Below are positions 13,721-22,029 of a stretch of DNA of 24,205 nt, one piece after another (the first letter of the stretch is position 1; every line of letters begins with the position of its first letter). The stretch lies in contig CABQWP010000029.1 of the NCBI GenBank assembly GCA_902467875.1, positions 1 to 24,205 on the forward strand, written 5' to 3'. The position numbers were made by a program, and so were the translations under genes. A model generated the notes under the pieces. The model did not search any database. It had not been told where the DNA came from and worked only from the letters and a program-made list of their open reading frames with translations. Source of the DNA: an uncultured Collinsella sp. Lineage in GTDB: Bacteria > Actinomycetota > Coriobacteriia > Coriobacteriales > Coriobacteriaceae.

Positions 13721-15169
13721 ATGGCAGAATCTCGTGCGGAGCGTAGGGCTCGTCGTGCTTTGGTGGAGGCGGTTGAGGGGTCGAAGGAGGAGAAATCTTC
13801 TACGAAATCCAAGTCTTCTAAAGCTGCAAAAAGCAAATCGACCAAGAGCAGGGCTAAGACCAAGCGTTCTGACTCTCGTCGAGGCGGAGACAAAGCGTCT
13901 CAGACTCGCTCCAAGCGTCCGCATAAAGATCCGGTTTCGCCTGCGCGTAAGGCTGTGGATCCCAAGTCTCCCTGTTCCATCATGAGAGCTTGTGGCGGAT
14001 GCACGGCGCTCAATCGTCCTTATAAAAAGCAGTTGGCAGCTAAGCAGGCTGCTATGGAGGAGCTTTTTGCTTCGCTTTGTGAGCGTGAGGGCATTGCTGT
14101 AGATCCTATTCGTGGCATGGGTGTCACCCTGGGCGACCCGGGCAAATATCCTGCGCCGCGCGGTTTTCGCCATAAGGCCGCCACTCCCTTTGCTCCCGGT
14201 AAGGAGGGCGCTGTCCGTTGCGGTTTCTTTGAGCGCGGCACGCACAAGATCGTTGCCGTACCCGAATGCCCCGTCGAGGCACCGGGCGCCCGTCAGATTC
14301 TCAACGGCATCGCACGCGAAGCTGAGCGGCTGCATATTCCCGCCTTTAATGAGGACAAGCATCTTGGTTTGCTTCGCTATGCCGTCGTCCGCTGCGGTTG
14401 GCGTACCGACCAGGTCATGGTCACGCTCGTGACCGCTCAGCGCGACTTGCCGCATGCGCAGGAGTTCTTTGAGGCTGTCGCCGCACTCGATCCGCGCATC
14501 GTCACCGTCGCCCAAAACATCAACGGACGCCCCGGCAACGCCATCCTCGGCGAGGAAACCCGCATCGTGTATGGCGCCGAATGCATGCGCGACCAGCTGC
14601 TCGGCTGCGAATTCGACATCTCCCCCACCGCGTTTTATCAGACCAACCCGCAACAGACCGAGCTGCTCTATCAGCTCGCTATCGACGGCATGGATTTGCA
14701 CCAGGGCGATGTGCTCATGGATGCCTACTGTGGCAGCGGTACCATCGGTCTTTGCGCAGCTAAAGATGCCCAGAACAAGGGTATCGGCATTATGCTGCTC
14801 GGCGTTGAGCGCAACCCGGCGGGCATTGCCGACGCACATCGCAATGCCGAGCTCAACGGCCTCACCCGCAGCGCTTGGTTTATGGCCGACGACGCCACCG
14901 ACTACATCCTGGATGCCGCCGACAACAACGAACGCGTCGACGTTCTTTCCATCGACCCGCCGCGCGCCGGCTCCACGCCCGAGTTCCTCGAAGCTGCCTG
15001 CGCACTTAAGCCGCGCCGCATCACCTATATCAGCTGCAACCCCGTGACCCAAGAGCGCGACCTGCACCAGCTCCTCGACGGAGGCTATCGCCTGCTCAAG
15101 ATCACGCCAGTCGACATGTTCCCTCACACCGACCACACCGAAACCGTAGCGGTCCTCGAACGCCGCTAA
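13721..15169 (+). CDS. RlmD/TrmA-family RNA (uracil-5-)-methyltransferase
   Basis: The family uses SAM to methylate C5 of a uridine in 23S rRNA or tRNA. Of 482 aa, residues 1-80 form a Lys/Arg/Ser-rich extension, probably disordered and RNA-binding. Cys85, Cys91, Cys94 and Cys183 fit the [4Fe-4S] ligands of RlmD-type enzymes. The catalytic domain has FYQTNPQQ (306-313), the SAM loop DAYCGSGTIG (335-344), DPPRAG (413-418) and SCNP with nucleophile Cys440, ending HTDHTETVAVLERR. The ATG at 13721 has GTGGAG 6 bases upstream; an in-frame GTG at 13709 is less likely. No TRAM domain is evident before the cluster: the basic tail stands in its place. The exact uridine (U747, U1939 or tRNA U54) cannot be assigned from motifs. 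Confidence 0.92.
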   Translation: MAESRAERRARRALVEAVEGSKEEKSSTKSKSSKAAKSKSTKSRAKTKRSDSRRGGDKASQTRSKRPHKDPVSPARKAVDPKSPCSIMRACGGCTALNRPYKKQLAAKQAAMEELFASLCEREGIAVDPIRGMGVTLGDPGKYPAPRGFRHKAATPFAPGKEGAVRCGFFERGTHKIVAVPECPVEAPGARQILNGIAREAERLHIPAFNEDKHLGLLRYAVVRCGWRTDQVMVTLVTAQRDLPHAQEFFEAVAALDPRIVTVAQNINGRPGNAILGEETRIVYGAECMRDQLLGCEFDISPTAFYQTNPQQTELLYQLAIDGMDLHQGDVLMDAYCGSGTIGLCAAKDAQNKGIGIMLLGVERNPAGIADAHRNAELNGLTRSAWFMADDATDYILDAADNNERVDVLSIDPPRAGSTPEFLEAACALKPRRITYISCNPVTQERDLHQLLDGGYRLLKITPVDMFPHTDHTETVAVLERR

Positions 15170-15197
15170 CCAACCTCAGTAGATTTTTGGGACAAGA

Positions 15198-15227
15198 AAG
15201 GGGGCGACCCGCCTGGGCCGCCCCCTT
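15198..15227. terminator. Bidirectional terminator
   Basis: AAGGGGGCG (15198-15206) and CGCCCCCTT (15219-15227) form a 9-bp stem in the 78-base gap between the convergent methyltransferase (plus) and PHP (minus) genes. CGCTTGGTTT follows on plus, and TCTTGTCCCAAAAATCT on minus. Confidence 0.75.
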
Positions 15228-15247
15228 CGCTTGGTTTATAAACTCCG

Positions 15248-16069
15248 CTACATCCCATTGCGCAGATCGCACACGCCGGCTGCCGCCATCTCGCACAGCA
15301 GCGTCTCGCGGTCGCGCGTCACGATCAAATCCAGTGGGAAGTGAATCTCGTCGAGCATCTTGCGCGCGTGATCGAGCTTGCCAATGGCCATGCCAATGTG
15401 GGCATCGGTCGACACGCCAATGCCCACGCCCAGCTCGGCGCAGCGCTCGGCAATCTTGCGGCATACGGCCCAATGCTCAGTGTCGACACCGTGTTCAAGA
15501 CTATGGTTGTTGATCTCGATAATCTTGTGCTTGGCCTTAGCTGCCAACAGCACCTCGTCGATATCGAACGGCACGCCCGAACGCCCCGTGTGACCCAGCA
15601 TGAACACCTTGGGGTGCTCCAGGGCATTGATATACATCTCGGTCGTCTGGGCCAGCGTCGCGCCCTCAGCAATCTGCGGATTATGCACGCTCGCAACCAA
15701 ATAATCCAAATTACGCGTAACCAAATCGAACAGCGAATGCTGACGGCTGTACGAATCGCCGGCAATATCGAGCGTGACAGGAGTGTCCTCGCCAAACAGG
15801 CTTCCGTCCAGCGAAACGATATCGGCCTCGGCACCACGCAGCACCAGCACGCCGCTCCAAATGCGCGGCCAGATATCCTGGTTGATAAAGAACTGGTAAC
15901 TGCGCAGGTCATTGGGGCAAGCCGTAACCATAGAGCTCAAATGGTCGGCAGATCCGAGCACCTGCAGACCACGCTCTGCCGCCCAGTACACATTCTCCTC
16001 AATGGTCGAATATGCATGCGCAGAGAACATCGTATGGGTATGAATGTCACAAGAAAGCAGGTAGGGCAT
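15248..16069 (-). CDS. PHP-domain phosphatase (YcdX-like)
   Basis: This 273-aa cytosolic trinuclear-metal phosphoesterase has DIHTHTMFS (8-16) with Asp8/His10/His12, SADH (40-43), GAEADI, SVHNP, LGHTGR, EINNHS and STDAHIG, which together cover the usual PHP metal ligands. YcdX-type enzymes hydrolyse phosphate monoesters; histidinol-phosphatase and PolX PHP domains are relatives, but the spacing fits YcdX better. It is about 25 residues longer than the E. coli protein. AAGGAG lies 6-7 bases before the ATG at 16069. A good promoter lies just upstream and a terminator follows, so it is probably monocistronic. The substrate is unknown. Confidence 0.9.
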   Translation of the reverse strand: MPYLLSCDIHTHTMFSAHAYSTIEENVYWAAERGLQVLGSADHLSSMVTACPNDLRSYQFFINQDIWPRIWSGVLVLRGAEADIVSLDGSLFGEDTPVTLDIAGDSYSRQHSLFDLVTRNLDYLVASVHNPQIAEGATLAQTTEMYINALEHPKVFMLGHTGRSGVPFDIDEVLLAAKAKHKIIEINNHSLEHGVDTEHWAVCRKIAERCAELGVGIGVSTDAHIGMAIGKLDHARKMLDEIHFPLDLIVTRDRETLLCEMAAAGVCDLRNGM

Positions 16070-16106
16070 CAGGTCTCCTTATCTGGCACGGCCGTCGCTT
16101 ATATTC

Positions 16107-16135
16107 ATTGTACGCATAGCCTTCGATAGTCGTAA
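16107..16135 (-). promoter_or_regulatory. Promoter of the PHP phosphatase gene
   Basis: On the minus strand, TTACGA (16130-16135) and TACAAT (16107-16112) are separated by 17 bases, 37 bases before the ATG. Confidence 0.6.
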
Positions 16136-16169
16136 AACCACTCCATCCCAAAGACACAACGTCCATGAC

Positions 16170-16200
16170 AACGGGGTCCGGCTTAACACCAAACCCCGTT
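16170..16200 (-). terminator. Weak hairpin after the aminotransferase gene
   Basis: AACGGGGT (16170-16177) and ACCCCGTT (16193-16200) form an 8-bp stem, 34 bases past the aminotransferase stop. No T-run follows on the minus strand, so termination here is uncertain. Confidence 0.35.
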
Positions 16201-16234
16201 TCACGTAAAACATTGTAGGCAGAGCGCTTTACTT

Positions 16235-17419
16235 TTAACGATACTCGTCCGCCAACTGTTTCCAAGCGGGTAGCGAATTGACAATCGTTTCGTAGCTCAC
16301 GCAATAGCCCAGGCGGAACCAACCCGGCATACCAAAGCTGTCCGAGGGAACCGCAAGCAACTCATACTTCTTTGCGCGCTCGCAAAACGCATTCGCATCG
16401 GGCTCCAATGCTTTCACCCATAGGTAGAACGCGCCATCCGGCTCAACATAGGTGTAGCCATACTCCGCTAGTGCGTCGGTAAGCGCGGTGCGGTTGCGTG
16501 CATAGGCCTCAACGTCACTCGGCTCATCGATGCAGTCGATAATTACGCGCTGAAAGAGCGCCGGCGCGCACACGAAGCCCAGCGTACGGGCGGCACCGGC
16601 AACGGCCGGCATCAGACGGGCAGCCTGCGGATTGGTGTTGGGAACCAAGATCCACCCCACGCGCTCACCCGGCAGCGACAGCGACTTGGAATACGAGTAG
16701 CACACGATGGTGTGCTCGTAGATCGAGGGCACCCAAGGCACCTCGGCACCGTACACGATCTCGCGGTACGGCTCATCCGAGATGAGCATAATCGGATTCT
16801 CGGGATCGCGCTGAGCGTTGGCCTCGCGCAGAACATTGGCCAGTCGCGTCAGCGTGTCGCGCGTATATACGGCACCGGTCGGGTTGTTGGGCGAGTCGAT
16901 AATGACGGCTGCCGTCTTGTCGGTGATCGCCTTGAATACGTTATCCACGCTCAGCTGGAATGTGTCCTCGTTGGCAAGCGCCTCGACACACGTGCAGCCG
17001 GCCTTCTCAATCCAAACGCGATACTCCGGAAAGTACGGGGCGATAACAATAACCTCGTCGCCCGGATTCGTAACGGCGTTGAGCGCGCAGGTGAGCGAAG
17101 CCGCGGCACCCACCGTCATAAAGACGTCTTTGCCCTCATAGCTCGTGCCAAAGCGGCGGTTGAGCGATTCGGCCACAGCGGCACGACATTGCGGCAGGCC
17201 CGGTGCGGGCGTGTAGCCGTGCAGCTGATCGCTCGGCAGCTCCAGGGCCTTCTTAATGGACTCCGCCACAGCAGCGGGTGCCGGAACGCTCGGATTGCCC
17301 AGCGAAAAATCGAATACGTTTTCCGCACCGATCTGCGCCTTGCGCTCAAGGCCATAGCTAAAAATCTCACGGATGATGGAGCTTTCCGCACCGCGAGCAT
17401 ACATAGTTTCGTTGATCAT
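16235..17419 (-). CDS. Class I/II PLP-dependent aminotransferase
   Basis: This 394-aa fold-type I aminotransferase is probably of the aspartate/aromatic group. It has FSLGNPSVPAP near the start, SPNNPTG (176-182) binding PLP, DEPYR (215-219), and the Schiff-base lysine Lys245 in YSYSKSLSLPGERVG. A carboxylate-binding Arg candidate lies in GWFRLGYC near the end. The start at 17419 has AGGGGA about 6 bases upstream; the open frame above it runs into the REP-like hairpin and is not coding. Donor and acceptor cannot be fixed: aspartate, branched-chain or MalY-like roles are possible. It appears monocistronic. Confidence 0.92.
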   Translation of the reverse strand: MINETMYARGAESSIIREIFSYGLERKAQIGAENVFDFSLGNPSVPAPAAVAESIKKALELPSDQLHGYTPAPGLPQCRAAVAESLNRRFGTSYEGKDVFMTVGAAASLTCALNAVTNPGDEVIVIAPYFPEYRVWIEKAGCTCVEALANEDTFQLSVDNVFKAITDKTAAVIIDSPNNPTGAVYTRDTLTRLANVLREANAQRDPENPIMLISDEPYREIVYGAEVPWVPSIYEHTIVCYSYSKSLSLPGERVGWILVPNTNPQAARLMPAVAGAARTLGFVCAPALFQRVIIDCIDEPSDVEAYARNRTALTDALAEYGYTYVEPDGAFYLWVKALEPDANAFCERAKKYELLAVPSDSFGMPGWFRLGYCVSYETIVNSLPAWKQLADEYR

Positions 17420-17443
17420 CTGTTCCCCTTTCGCATAGGCGCT

Positions 17444-17449
17444 ATTGTA
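17444..17449 (-). promoter_or_regulatory. Probable -10 box of the aminotransferase gene
   Basis: TACAAT on the minus strand, 25-30 bases before the ATG. The -35 region is poor. Confidence 0.45.
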
Positions 17450-17480
17450 CGCTTTAGCCGAGCAAAGTGCCGCAGCAATG

Positions 17481-17538
17481 TTGATTGGGGACAGACTTAA
17501 ATGCGTGAAAACGCTCATTTAAGTCTGTCCCCAATCAA
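17481..17538. repeat. Perfect REP-like hairpin with GGGGACAG core
   Basis: Arms of 23 bp (17481-17503 and 17516-17538) are perfectly complementary and contain GGGGACAGACTTAAAT. The tip adds GCGT-GAAA-ACGC, a short stem with a GAAA loop, plus a small bulge. It lies between the aminotransferase promoter and the ftsH terminator. The GGGACAG core is shared with the dispersed repeats near 2, 5 and 7 kb, hinting at one REP/RAYT-type superfamily. Confidence 0.85.
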
Positions 17539-17565
17539 CAGACGGCCCCATATCGCTCAAAAGAA

Positions 17566-17597
17566 AAAGCCTCCGCAGGTTTCCCCGCGGAGGCTTT
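17566..17597 (-). terminator. Terminator of the ftsH transcript
   Basis: AAAGCCTCCGC (17566-17576) and GCGGAGGCTTT (17587-17597) form an 11-bp stem. On minus it is followed by TTCTTTTGAGC. It lies 12 bases past the ftsH stop. Confidence 0.85.
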
Positions 17598-17608
17598 CGC
17601 CACAAAGA

Positions 17609-19744
17609 CTATTTGTCGGCGTCGGTGTCAGCATCGACGACGGCATGGTCATCGTCAGCATCATCGGATGCGGCTTCGGCATCCTCCTGCATGGCCGCCT
17701 GCGCAAAGGCCGCGGCATCAGCCGCCAGCTCCTCCTCGCTCATTCGAGGCACGCGCTTCTTGGTCGGCATGCCGGCCGCCTTGGCATTGCGCTCCTCCTT
17801 GGCCGCCAGGATATCGCCCTCGCGCTCAAGGTAGGCATTCCACTCGTTGTCGAGCAGGGCGTTCACGGCGTCGCCCTCGACGGTCTCGCGCTCAAGCAGC
17901 ACCTTCGCCATCAGATCGAGCTGATCGCGACGGGCGTCCAGAATCTCGACCGCACGACGATGGGCCTCACGCATAATGCGCTGGACCTCGATATCGATGC
18001 GGCGCGCCGTCTCCTCGGAGTAATCCTGGTGATCGGCGTAATCGCGACCAAGGAACACCTGATGTTGCGCCTCGCCAAACACTTGCGTGCCCAGCTCCTC
18101 GCTCATGCCCAGGCGCGTGACCATCTCGCGCGCCATCTTGGTTGCGCGCTCCAGATCGTTGCTCGCGCCCGACGTGATGTCATCGCACATGAGCTCCTCG
18201 GCAACGCGACCGCCCAAGAACAGGGCGAGCTCGTCGAGCATCTCGTTCTTGGTCTTGAGGAAGTGGTCCTCCTGCGGAAGCTGCAGCGTGTAGCCCAGCG
18301 CCTGGCCGCGGCTGACGATCGAGATCTTGTGGACCGGATCGGAGTGCTCCAGGATGTGACCCACCAGGGCGTGACCGCTCTCGTGGTAGGCAATCGTGGT
18401 GCGCTCGGCCTCGGTCATCACGCGACCCTTGCGCTGCGGTCCGGCAATCACGCGCTCCATCGATTCCTCGACCTCGTCCATCGAGATCACGGAACGATGG
18501 CGGCGGGCAGCCAACAGCGCAGACTCGTTGAGCAGATTTGCCAGATCGGCACCAGTGAAGCCAACGGTCATCTGGGCGAGCTTCTCAAACTTAACGTCCT
18601 CGTCCATCGGCTTGTTCTCGGCATGCACGCGCAAGATCTGCTCGCGGCCCTTCACATCCGGACGGTCGACCGTAACCTGACGGTCAAAACGACCGGGACG
18701 CAGCAGCGCCGGATCCAGAATGTCGGGGCGGTTGGTGGCGGCGATCAGGATGACCGACTCGCTTTCCTCAAAGCCGTCCATCTCGACCAGCAGCTGGTTG
18801 AGCGTCTGCTCGCGCTCGTCGTGACCGCCGCCCAAGCCAGCTCCGCGCTGACGTCCCACGGCATCGATCTCATCGATGAAGATGATCGACGGGGCCTGGG
18901 ACTTGGCCTCCTTAAAGAGGTCACGCACACGGCTGGCGCCGACACCTACGAACATCTCGACAAAGTCGGAACCCGAGATGCTAAAGAACGGCACGCCCGC
19001 CTCGCCGGCAACGGCCTTGGCCAGCAGCGTTTTACCGGTGCCCGGAGGGCCAACCAGCAACACGCCACGCGGGATCTTGGCGCCCAGCTTGCGATAGCGA
19101 TCCGGATCGCTCAAAAAGTCACGGATCTCCTCGAGCTCCTCGACTGCCTCGTCCACTCCGGCAACGTCTTCAAACTTGACCTTGGGGCGTGTGGCCTCGT
19201 TGGTCTTGGCGTTGGTCTTGCCAAACTGCATGTTCCTGTTGTTGGCGCCCATCATCTGGCGCATAAAGTAGAACATGATGGCGATAAGGGCGATCGTCGG
19301 AAGCACACTCATCGCCAAGTCGCCCCAAAAATCGGGATCGTTGGTGTTGACGATGTACTTGGTATCGGGGTGCTCCGCCATGAGCTCGGCAAGCGAATCG
19401 GAGCCGACATAGGTCGAAGAGAAGCTCTTGAGCTCGCTCGTATCGCCCTTGTCCTTTTTTGTCTTCCAGTAATGACCCGTCACGCTTCCGTCTTGAACCG
19501 TATAGGTCAGATCTTCGACGCAATCCTGCTTGATGGCGCTGACCATCTCGCTCGTCGCGAGCTTAACGGTATTGCTGGAGCTGGCAAAGCCGGAACCCAT
19601 ATTAAAGAAGGCATAGCCCAGAAGCGCGCAAGCCAAAAGAAAATACAGCCAGCCCGTACGCGTGGGCTTCTTGCCTCCGGGCATCCCCGGGATCTTAGGC
19701 TCCCGGGGAGTCTGGGAATTGTTATCGTTATGGTCGTCGGGCAT
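17609..19744 (-). CDS. ftsH: ATP-dependent zinc metalloprotease FtsH
   Basis: This membrane-bound AAA+ protease degrades misfolded membrane proteins and regulators. The 711-aa protein has TM1 at about 31-48, an extracytoplasmic domain, TM2 at about 143-161, Walker A GPPGTGKT (232-239), the pore motif FVG (265-267), Walker B IIFIDE (287-292) and the second region of homology ATNRPDILDPALLRPGRFDR (336-355). The zinc site is HESGH (454-458). The C-terminal ~60 residues are Ala/Asp/Glu-rich. The ATG follows the hpt stop after one base (TAAGATG), with GGAGGT 12 bases upstream inside the hpt end, so the two genes are translationally linked. tilS-hpt-ftsH is a frequent arrangement in Gram-positive bacteria. 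Confidence 0.97.
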   Translation of the reverse strand: MPDDHNDNNSQTPREPKIPGMPGGKKPTRTGWLYFLLACALLGYAFFNMGSGFASSSNTVKLATSEMVSAIKQDCVEDLTYTVQDGSVTGHYWKTKKDKGDTSELKSFSSTYVGSDSLAELMAEHPDTKYIVNTNDPDFWGDLAMSVLPTIALIAIMFYFMRQMMGANNRNMQFGKTNAKTNEATRPKVKFEDVAGVDEAVEELEEIRDFLSDPDRYRKLGAKIPRGVLLVGPPGTGKTLLAKAVAGEAGVPFFSISGSDFVEMFVGVGASRVRDLFKEAKSQAPSIIFIDEIDAVGRQRGAGLGGGHDEREQTLNQLLVEMDGFEESESVILIAATNRPDILDPALLRPGRFDRQVTVDRPDVKGREQILRVHAENKPMDEDVKFEKLAQMTVGFTGADLANLLNESALLAARRHRSVISMDEVEESMERVIAGPQRKGRVMTEAERTTIAYHESGHALVGHILEHSDPVHKISIVSRGQALGYTLQLPQEDHFLKTKNEMLDELALFLGGRVAEELMCDDITSGASNDLERATKMAREMVTRLGMSEELGTQVFGEAQHQVFLGRDYADHQDYSEETARRIDIEVQRIMREAHRRAVEILDARRDQLDLMAKVLLERETVEGDAVNALLDNEWNAYLEREGDILAAKEERNAKAAGMPTKKRVPRMSEEELAADAAAFAQAAMQEDAEAASDDADDDHAVVDADTDADK

Positions 19745-19745
19745 C

Positions 19746-20294
19746 TTACGAATAAACCTCCGGTTTCAAAATGCCCAGATACGGAAGGTTACGATAGCGC
19801 TCGGCATAGTCGAGGCCGTAGCCCACCACAAAGGCATCGGGGCAATGGGTTCCAACATACTTGGGCGTGATGGCCGAGGTGCGGTCCTCAACGTCCTTCC
19901 ACAGGAAGGCAGCGACCTCCAGCGAAGCGGGCTTGCGGCTCTCGAGGTTCTTCATCAGGTACTTGAGGGTCAGGCCCGAGTCCAGAATGTCCTCGACGAT
20001 CAGCACGTCGCGACCACGGATGTCGATATCCAGATCCTTAATGATACGCACGATGCCCGAAGACTTCACACCGTCGCCATAGCTCGAAACAGCCATGAAA
20101 TCGATGTTGGTCGGTAGCTCAATCTTGCGCATCAGGTCGCCCATAAAGACAACGGCACCGCGCAGAACCGCGATCAGCACCAGATCCTTACCCGCGTAGT
20201 CGCGAGTGATCTCCTCGCCCAGGCGAGAAACGATGCCGTCGATATCCTCCTGCGTAAACAGAACCTTCTCGATATCCGGATGTTGAGAAGCCAT
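19746..20294 (-). CDS. hpt: Hypoxanthine phosphoribosyltransferase
   Basis: Salvages hypoxanthine (and often guanine) with PRPP to IMP/GMP in the cytosol. The 182-aa length is typical. It has VLRGAVVFMGDL (PPi loop), SSYGDGVKSSG (flexible loop) and the PRPP-binding VLIVEDILDSGLTL, with KPEVYS at the end. AAAGGG precedes the ATG at 20294 by 6 bases. It is the first gene of a two-gene unit with ftsH. The spacing to tilS (148 bases) and the -10 box found there allow separate control. Confidence 0.96.
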   Translation of the reverse strand: MASQHPDIEKVLFTQEDIDGIVSRLGEEITRDYAGKDLVLIAVLRGAVVFMGDLMRKIELPTNIDFMAVSSYGDGVKSSGIVRIIKDLDIDIRGRDVLIVEDILDSGLTLKYLMKNLESRKPASLEVAAFLWKDVEDRTSAITPKYVGTHCPDAFVVGYGLDYAERYRNLPYLGILKPEVYS

Positions 20295-20351
20295 GACAAC
20301 CCTTTCTTGTGCTTAATCGCCCACACACCGCCGTATGGACGCGAACTACAC

Positions 20352-20391
20352 ATTCTAGCAGCGCACGGGGTATATTTTCCAGCCCGTGCGC
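20352..20391 (-). promoter_or_regulatory. hpt-ftsH promoter with overlapping inverted repeat
   Basis: The minus strand has an extended -10, TGCTAGAAT (20352-20360). Immediately upstream lie perfect 9-bp arms GCGCACGGG (20361-20369) and CCCGTGCGC (20383-20391) with an AT-rich spacer, covering the -35 region. The repeat could be an operator for hpt-ftsH or a tilS terminator without a T-run. Confidence 0.5.
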
Positions 20392-20442
20392 CATCAGCGC
20401 GGGAATACCGTCAACGTCGCACAGAATAGCAGGCGTGGGACG

Positions 20443-21981
20443 CTATTCCGCATCGACCACGCGGAGCAGATATGCCACACGCGTTGCGGCCGTGCACTTA
20501 AAACGCTCGTCCGCGCGAACTCCGGCGACCCACACCACGGCACCCCCCGGCGCCGTCCTCACCATGGGCACTCCGGCGCGCTCGGAAACGGGAATGCGAG
20601 CCTCACCTAGCAAGTCGGATACTTTCTTGCTTCGACCACTCATCCCTAACGGGCACATCACATCTCCCGGTGCGGGACCGTCCACCCACAGGCGCGCCGA
20701 TCGCGCCTCGGCAGGGATCTCGCCACGCGAGCCCGCCAGGATCCGCTCACTATCGCTGTCGGCAAAACCCAGGGCAGCCGCGTCTACCAAAGCTGTCACT
20801 TCCCCGGCAGCCGCGAGCTCACGGGCGCGGCGCACGATATCGCATCCCGGCTCAACGGCCATCGGTTCTGTGACCAGCATACGTCCCCCGCCCAACGGCA
20901 AACGACCGGGTACGGTAACCCAGTCCGCGACCAGGCCCTCGCGAGCCGCCGGCGCCTTAAACGCCAGCATGCCAAACTCAATGCGTGCGTCAATCCCCGC
21001 CGGAAGCGTGACCGAGCCGGCGCCCTCGGCAACGCAGGAAAGGACTCGCTCCACATGTCGCATCTCTGGACGAGCGTCCGGATCGATGCGCTTAATTGCC
21101 AGTCGCACGATACGCCGCGCGATTACCACCTCGGCCGCAGCAAGGCGCCTGGCATCGAGCACCAGCGCGCCCGCCGCCTCCTTACGCAGGCAGCTTCGAA
21201 ACGCCTGTGCCGAAAGCTGAGACAAAAACGCGTCCTCATCGCCTAAGATCTCGCAGGCGGCGCCAATCGTCTTGCAAACGCTCGCGTTGCGCTGCGCCAC
21301 CACCGGCATCACCCGATGGCGCACGTAGTTTCGCAGATACGAGATATCCTCATTGCTCTCGTCTTCACGCCACGGCTGACCATGTACCTGTAGATAGCCC
21401 ACGAGCTCGCCATGAGTTAGGCCGAGCAAGGGACGCACCACAATATTCCTCCGGCGAGGAATGCTCGATAGGCCAGCGGGCCCTGAACCCTTAATTGCGT
21501 TCATCAAAAACGTTTCCGCGCGATCCGAAGACGTGTGCGCGGTGCAGATACGAGCCGCCGTTCGCGGTGCCCCCGTCTGGGCGCAGAGCTCGCGAACATA
21601 CCTCCGCGCCGCGGCATAGCGCACCTCGCGGGCCGCGGCCTCAACATTGCCCGACTCCCCATCAAAATAAGCGTGCTCCACGCACAGCGGTAAACCATAT
21701 TTCGCGCAGAGCTCACGCACAAAGGCCTCGTCGCCATCGGACGCCTTGCCGCGCAGATGATGGTTTACATGCAGCACATGCAGGCGCTCGCGAGCAATGG
21801 GGGCAACACCGCGTCCGTCTTGGATATCCAGCTTTGATGTGCACGCCATAAGAAGCAGTGCCGTCGAGTCCGCGCCGCCTGATACCATGAGCACGACAGG
21901 AGCAGCCTGCTGCCTCGTTCGGGTCTCATCGACTGCCCCGGGCACGGCATGGTGTCCGTAATGCTGTGATACCGTTGGCAT
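20443..21981 (-). CDS. tilS: tRNA(Ile)-lysidine synthase
   Basis: TilS ligates lysine to C34 of the tRNA-Ile with CAU anticodon, changing its decoding from AUG to AUA; it is essential in most bacteria. The 512-aa protein has the PP-loop SGGADS (34-39), HVNHHLRGKASDGDEAFV, TAHTSSDRAETFLMNAIKGS, RPLLGLTH and EDESNEDISYLRNYVRH, followed by TilS substrate-binding and C-terminal domains. TSSD replaces the more usual HADD before the conserved RAET/QAET, a minor deviation. The ATG at 21981 has AGGAGG about 6 bases upstream. It is divergent from the metallo-hydrolase gene across 48 bases. Confidence 0.94.
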   Translation of the reverse strand: MPTVSQHYGHHAVPGAVDETRTRQQAAPVVLMVSGGADSTALLLMACTSKLDIQDGRGVAPIARERLHVLHVNHHLRGKASDGDEAFVRELCAKYGLPLCVEHAYFDGESGNVEAAAREVRYAAARRYVRELCAQTGAPRTAARICTAHTSSDRAETFLMNAIKGSGPAGLSSIPRRRNIVVRPLLGLTHGELVGYLQVHGQPWREDESNEDISYLRNYVRHRVMPVVAQRNASVCKTIGAACEILGDEDAFLSQLSAQAFRSCLRKEAAGALVLDARRLAAAEVVIARRIVRLAIKRIDPDARPEMRHVERVLSCVAEGAGSVTLPAGIDARIEFGMLAFKAPAAREGLVADWVTVPGRLPLGGGRMLVTEPMAVEPGCDIVRRARELAAAGEVTALVDAAALGFADSDSERILAGSRGEIPAEARSARLWVDGPAPGDVMCPLGMSGRSKKVSDLLGEARIPVSERAGVPMVRTAPGGAVVWVAGVRADERFKCTAATRVAYLLRVVDAE

Positions 21982-22009
21982 TCGCTTCCTCCTCTATTCG
22001 TCCGCACCC

Positions 22010-22019
22010 ATTGTATCCT
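22010..22019. promoter_or_regulatory. Overlapping divergent -10 boxes of tilS and the MBL gene
   Basis: On minus, TACAAT (22010-22015) lies 29 bases before the tilS ATG. On plus, TATCCT (22014-22019) lies 11 bases before the other gene's ATG, implying a very short leader. The two boxes share bases. Confidence 0.4.
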
Positions 22020-22029
22020 TTGGAATCTT

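Noticed and set aside
13715..15136. 473-aa minus-strand open frame opposite the rRNA methyltransferase
   Set aside because: No recognisable domain, and the plus-strand frame holds all RlmD/TrmA motifs. It is an antisense shadow.
16047..16322. 91-aa minus-strand frame across the PHP-aminotransferase gap
   Set aside because: It overlaps both genes in other frames, contains the PHP promoter and lacks a start signal.
17501..19870. 789-aa plus-strand open frame opposite ftsH
   Set aside because: It starts inside the REP-like hairpin and mirrors ftsH. Composition is His/Leu/Gly/Arg-rich without domains.
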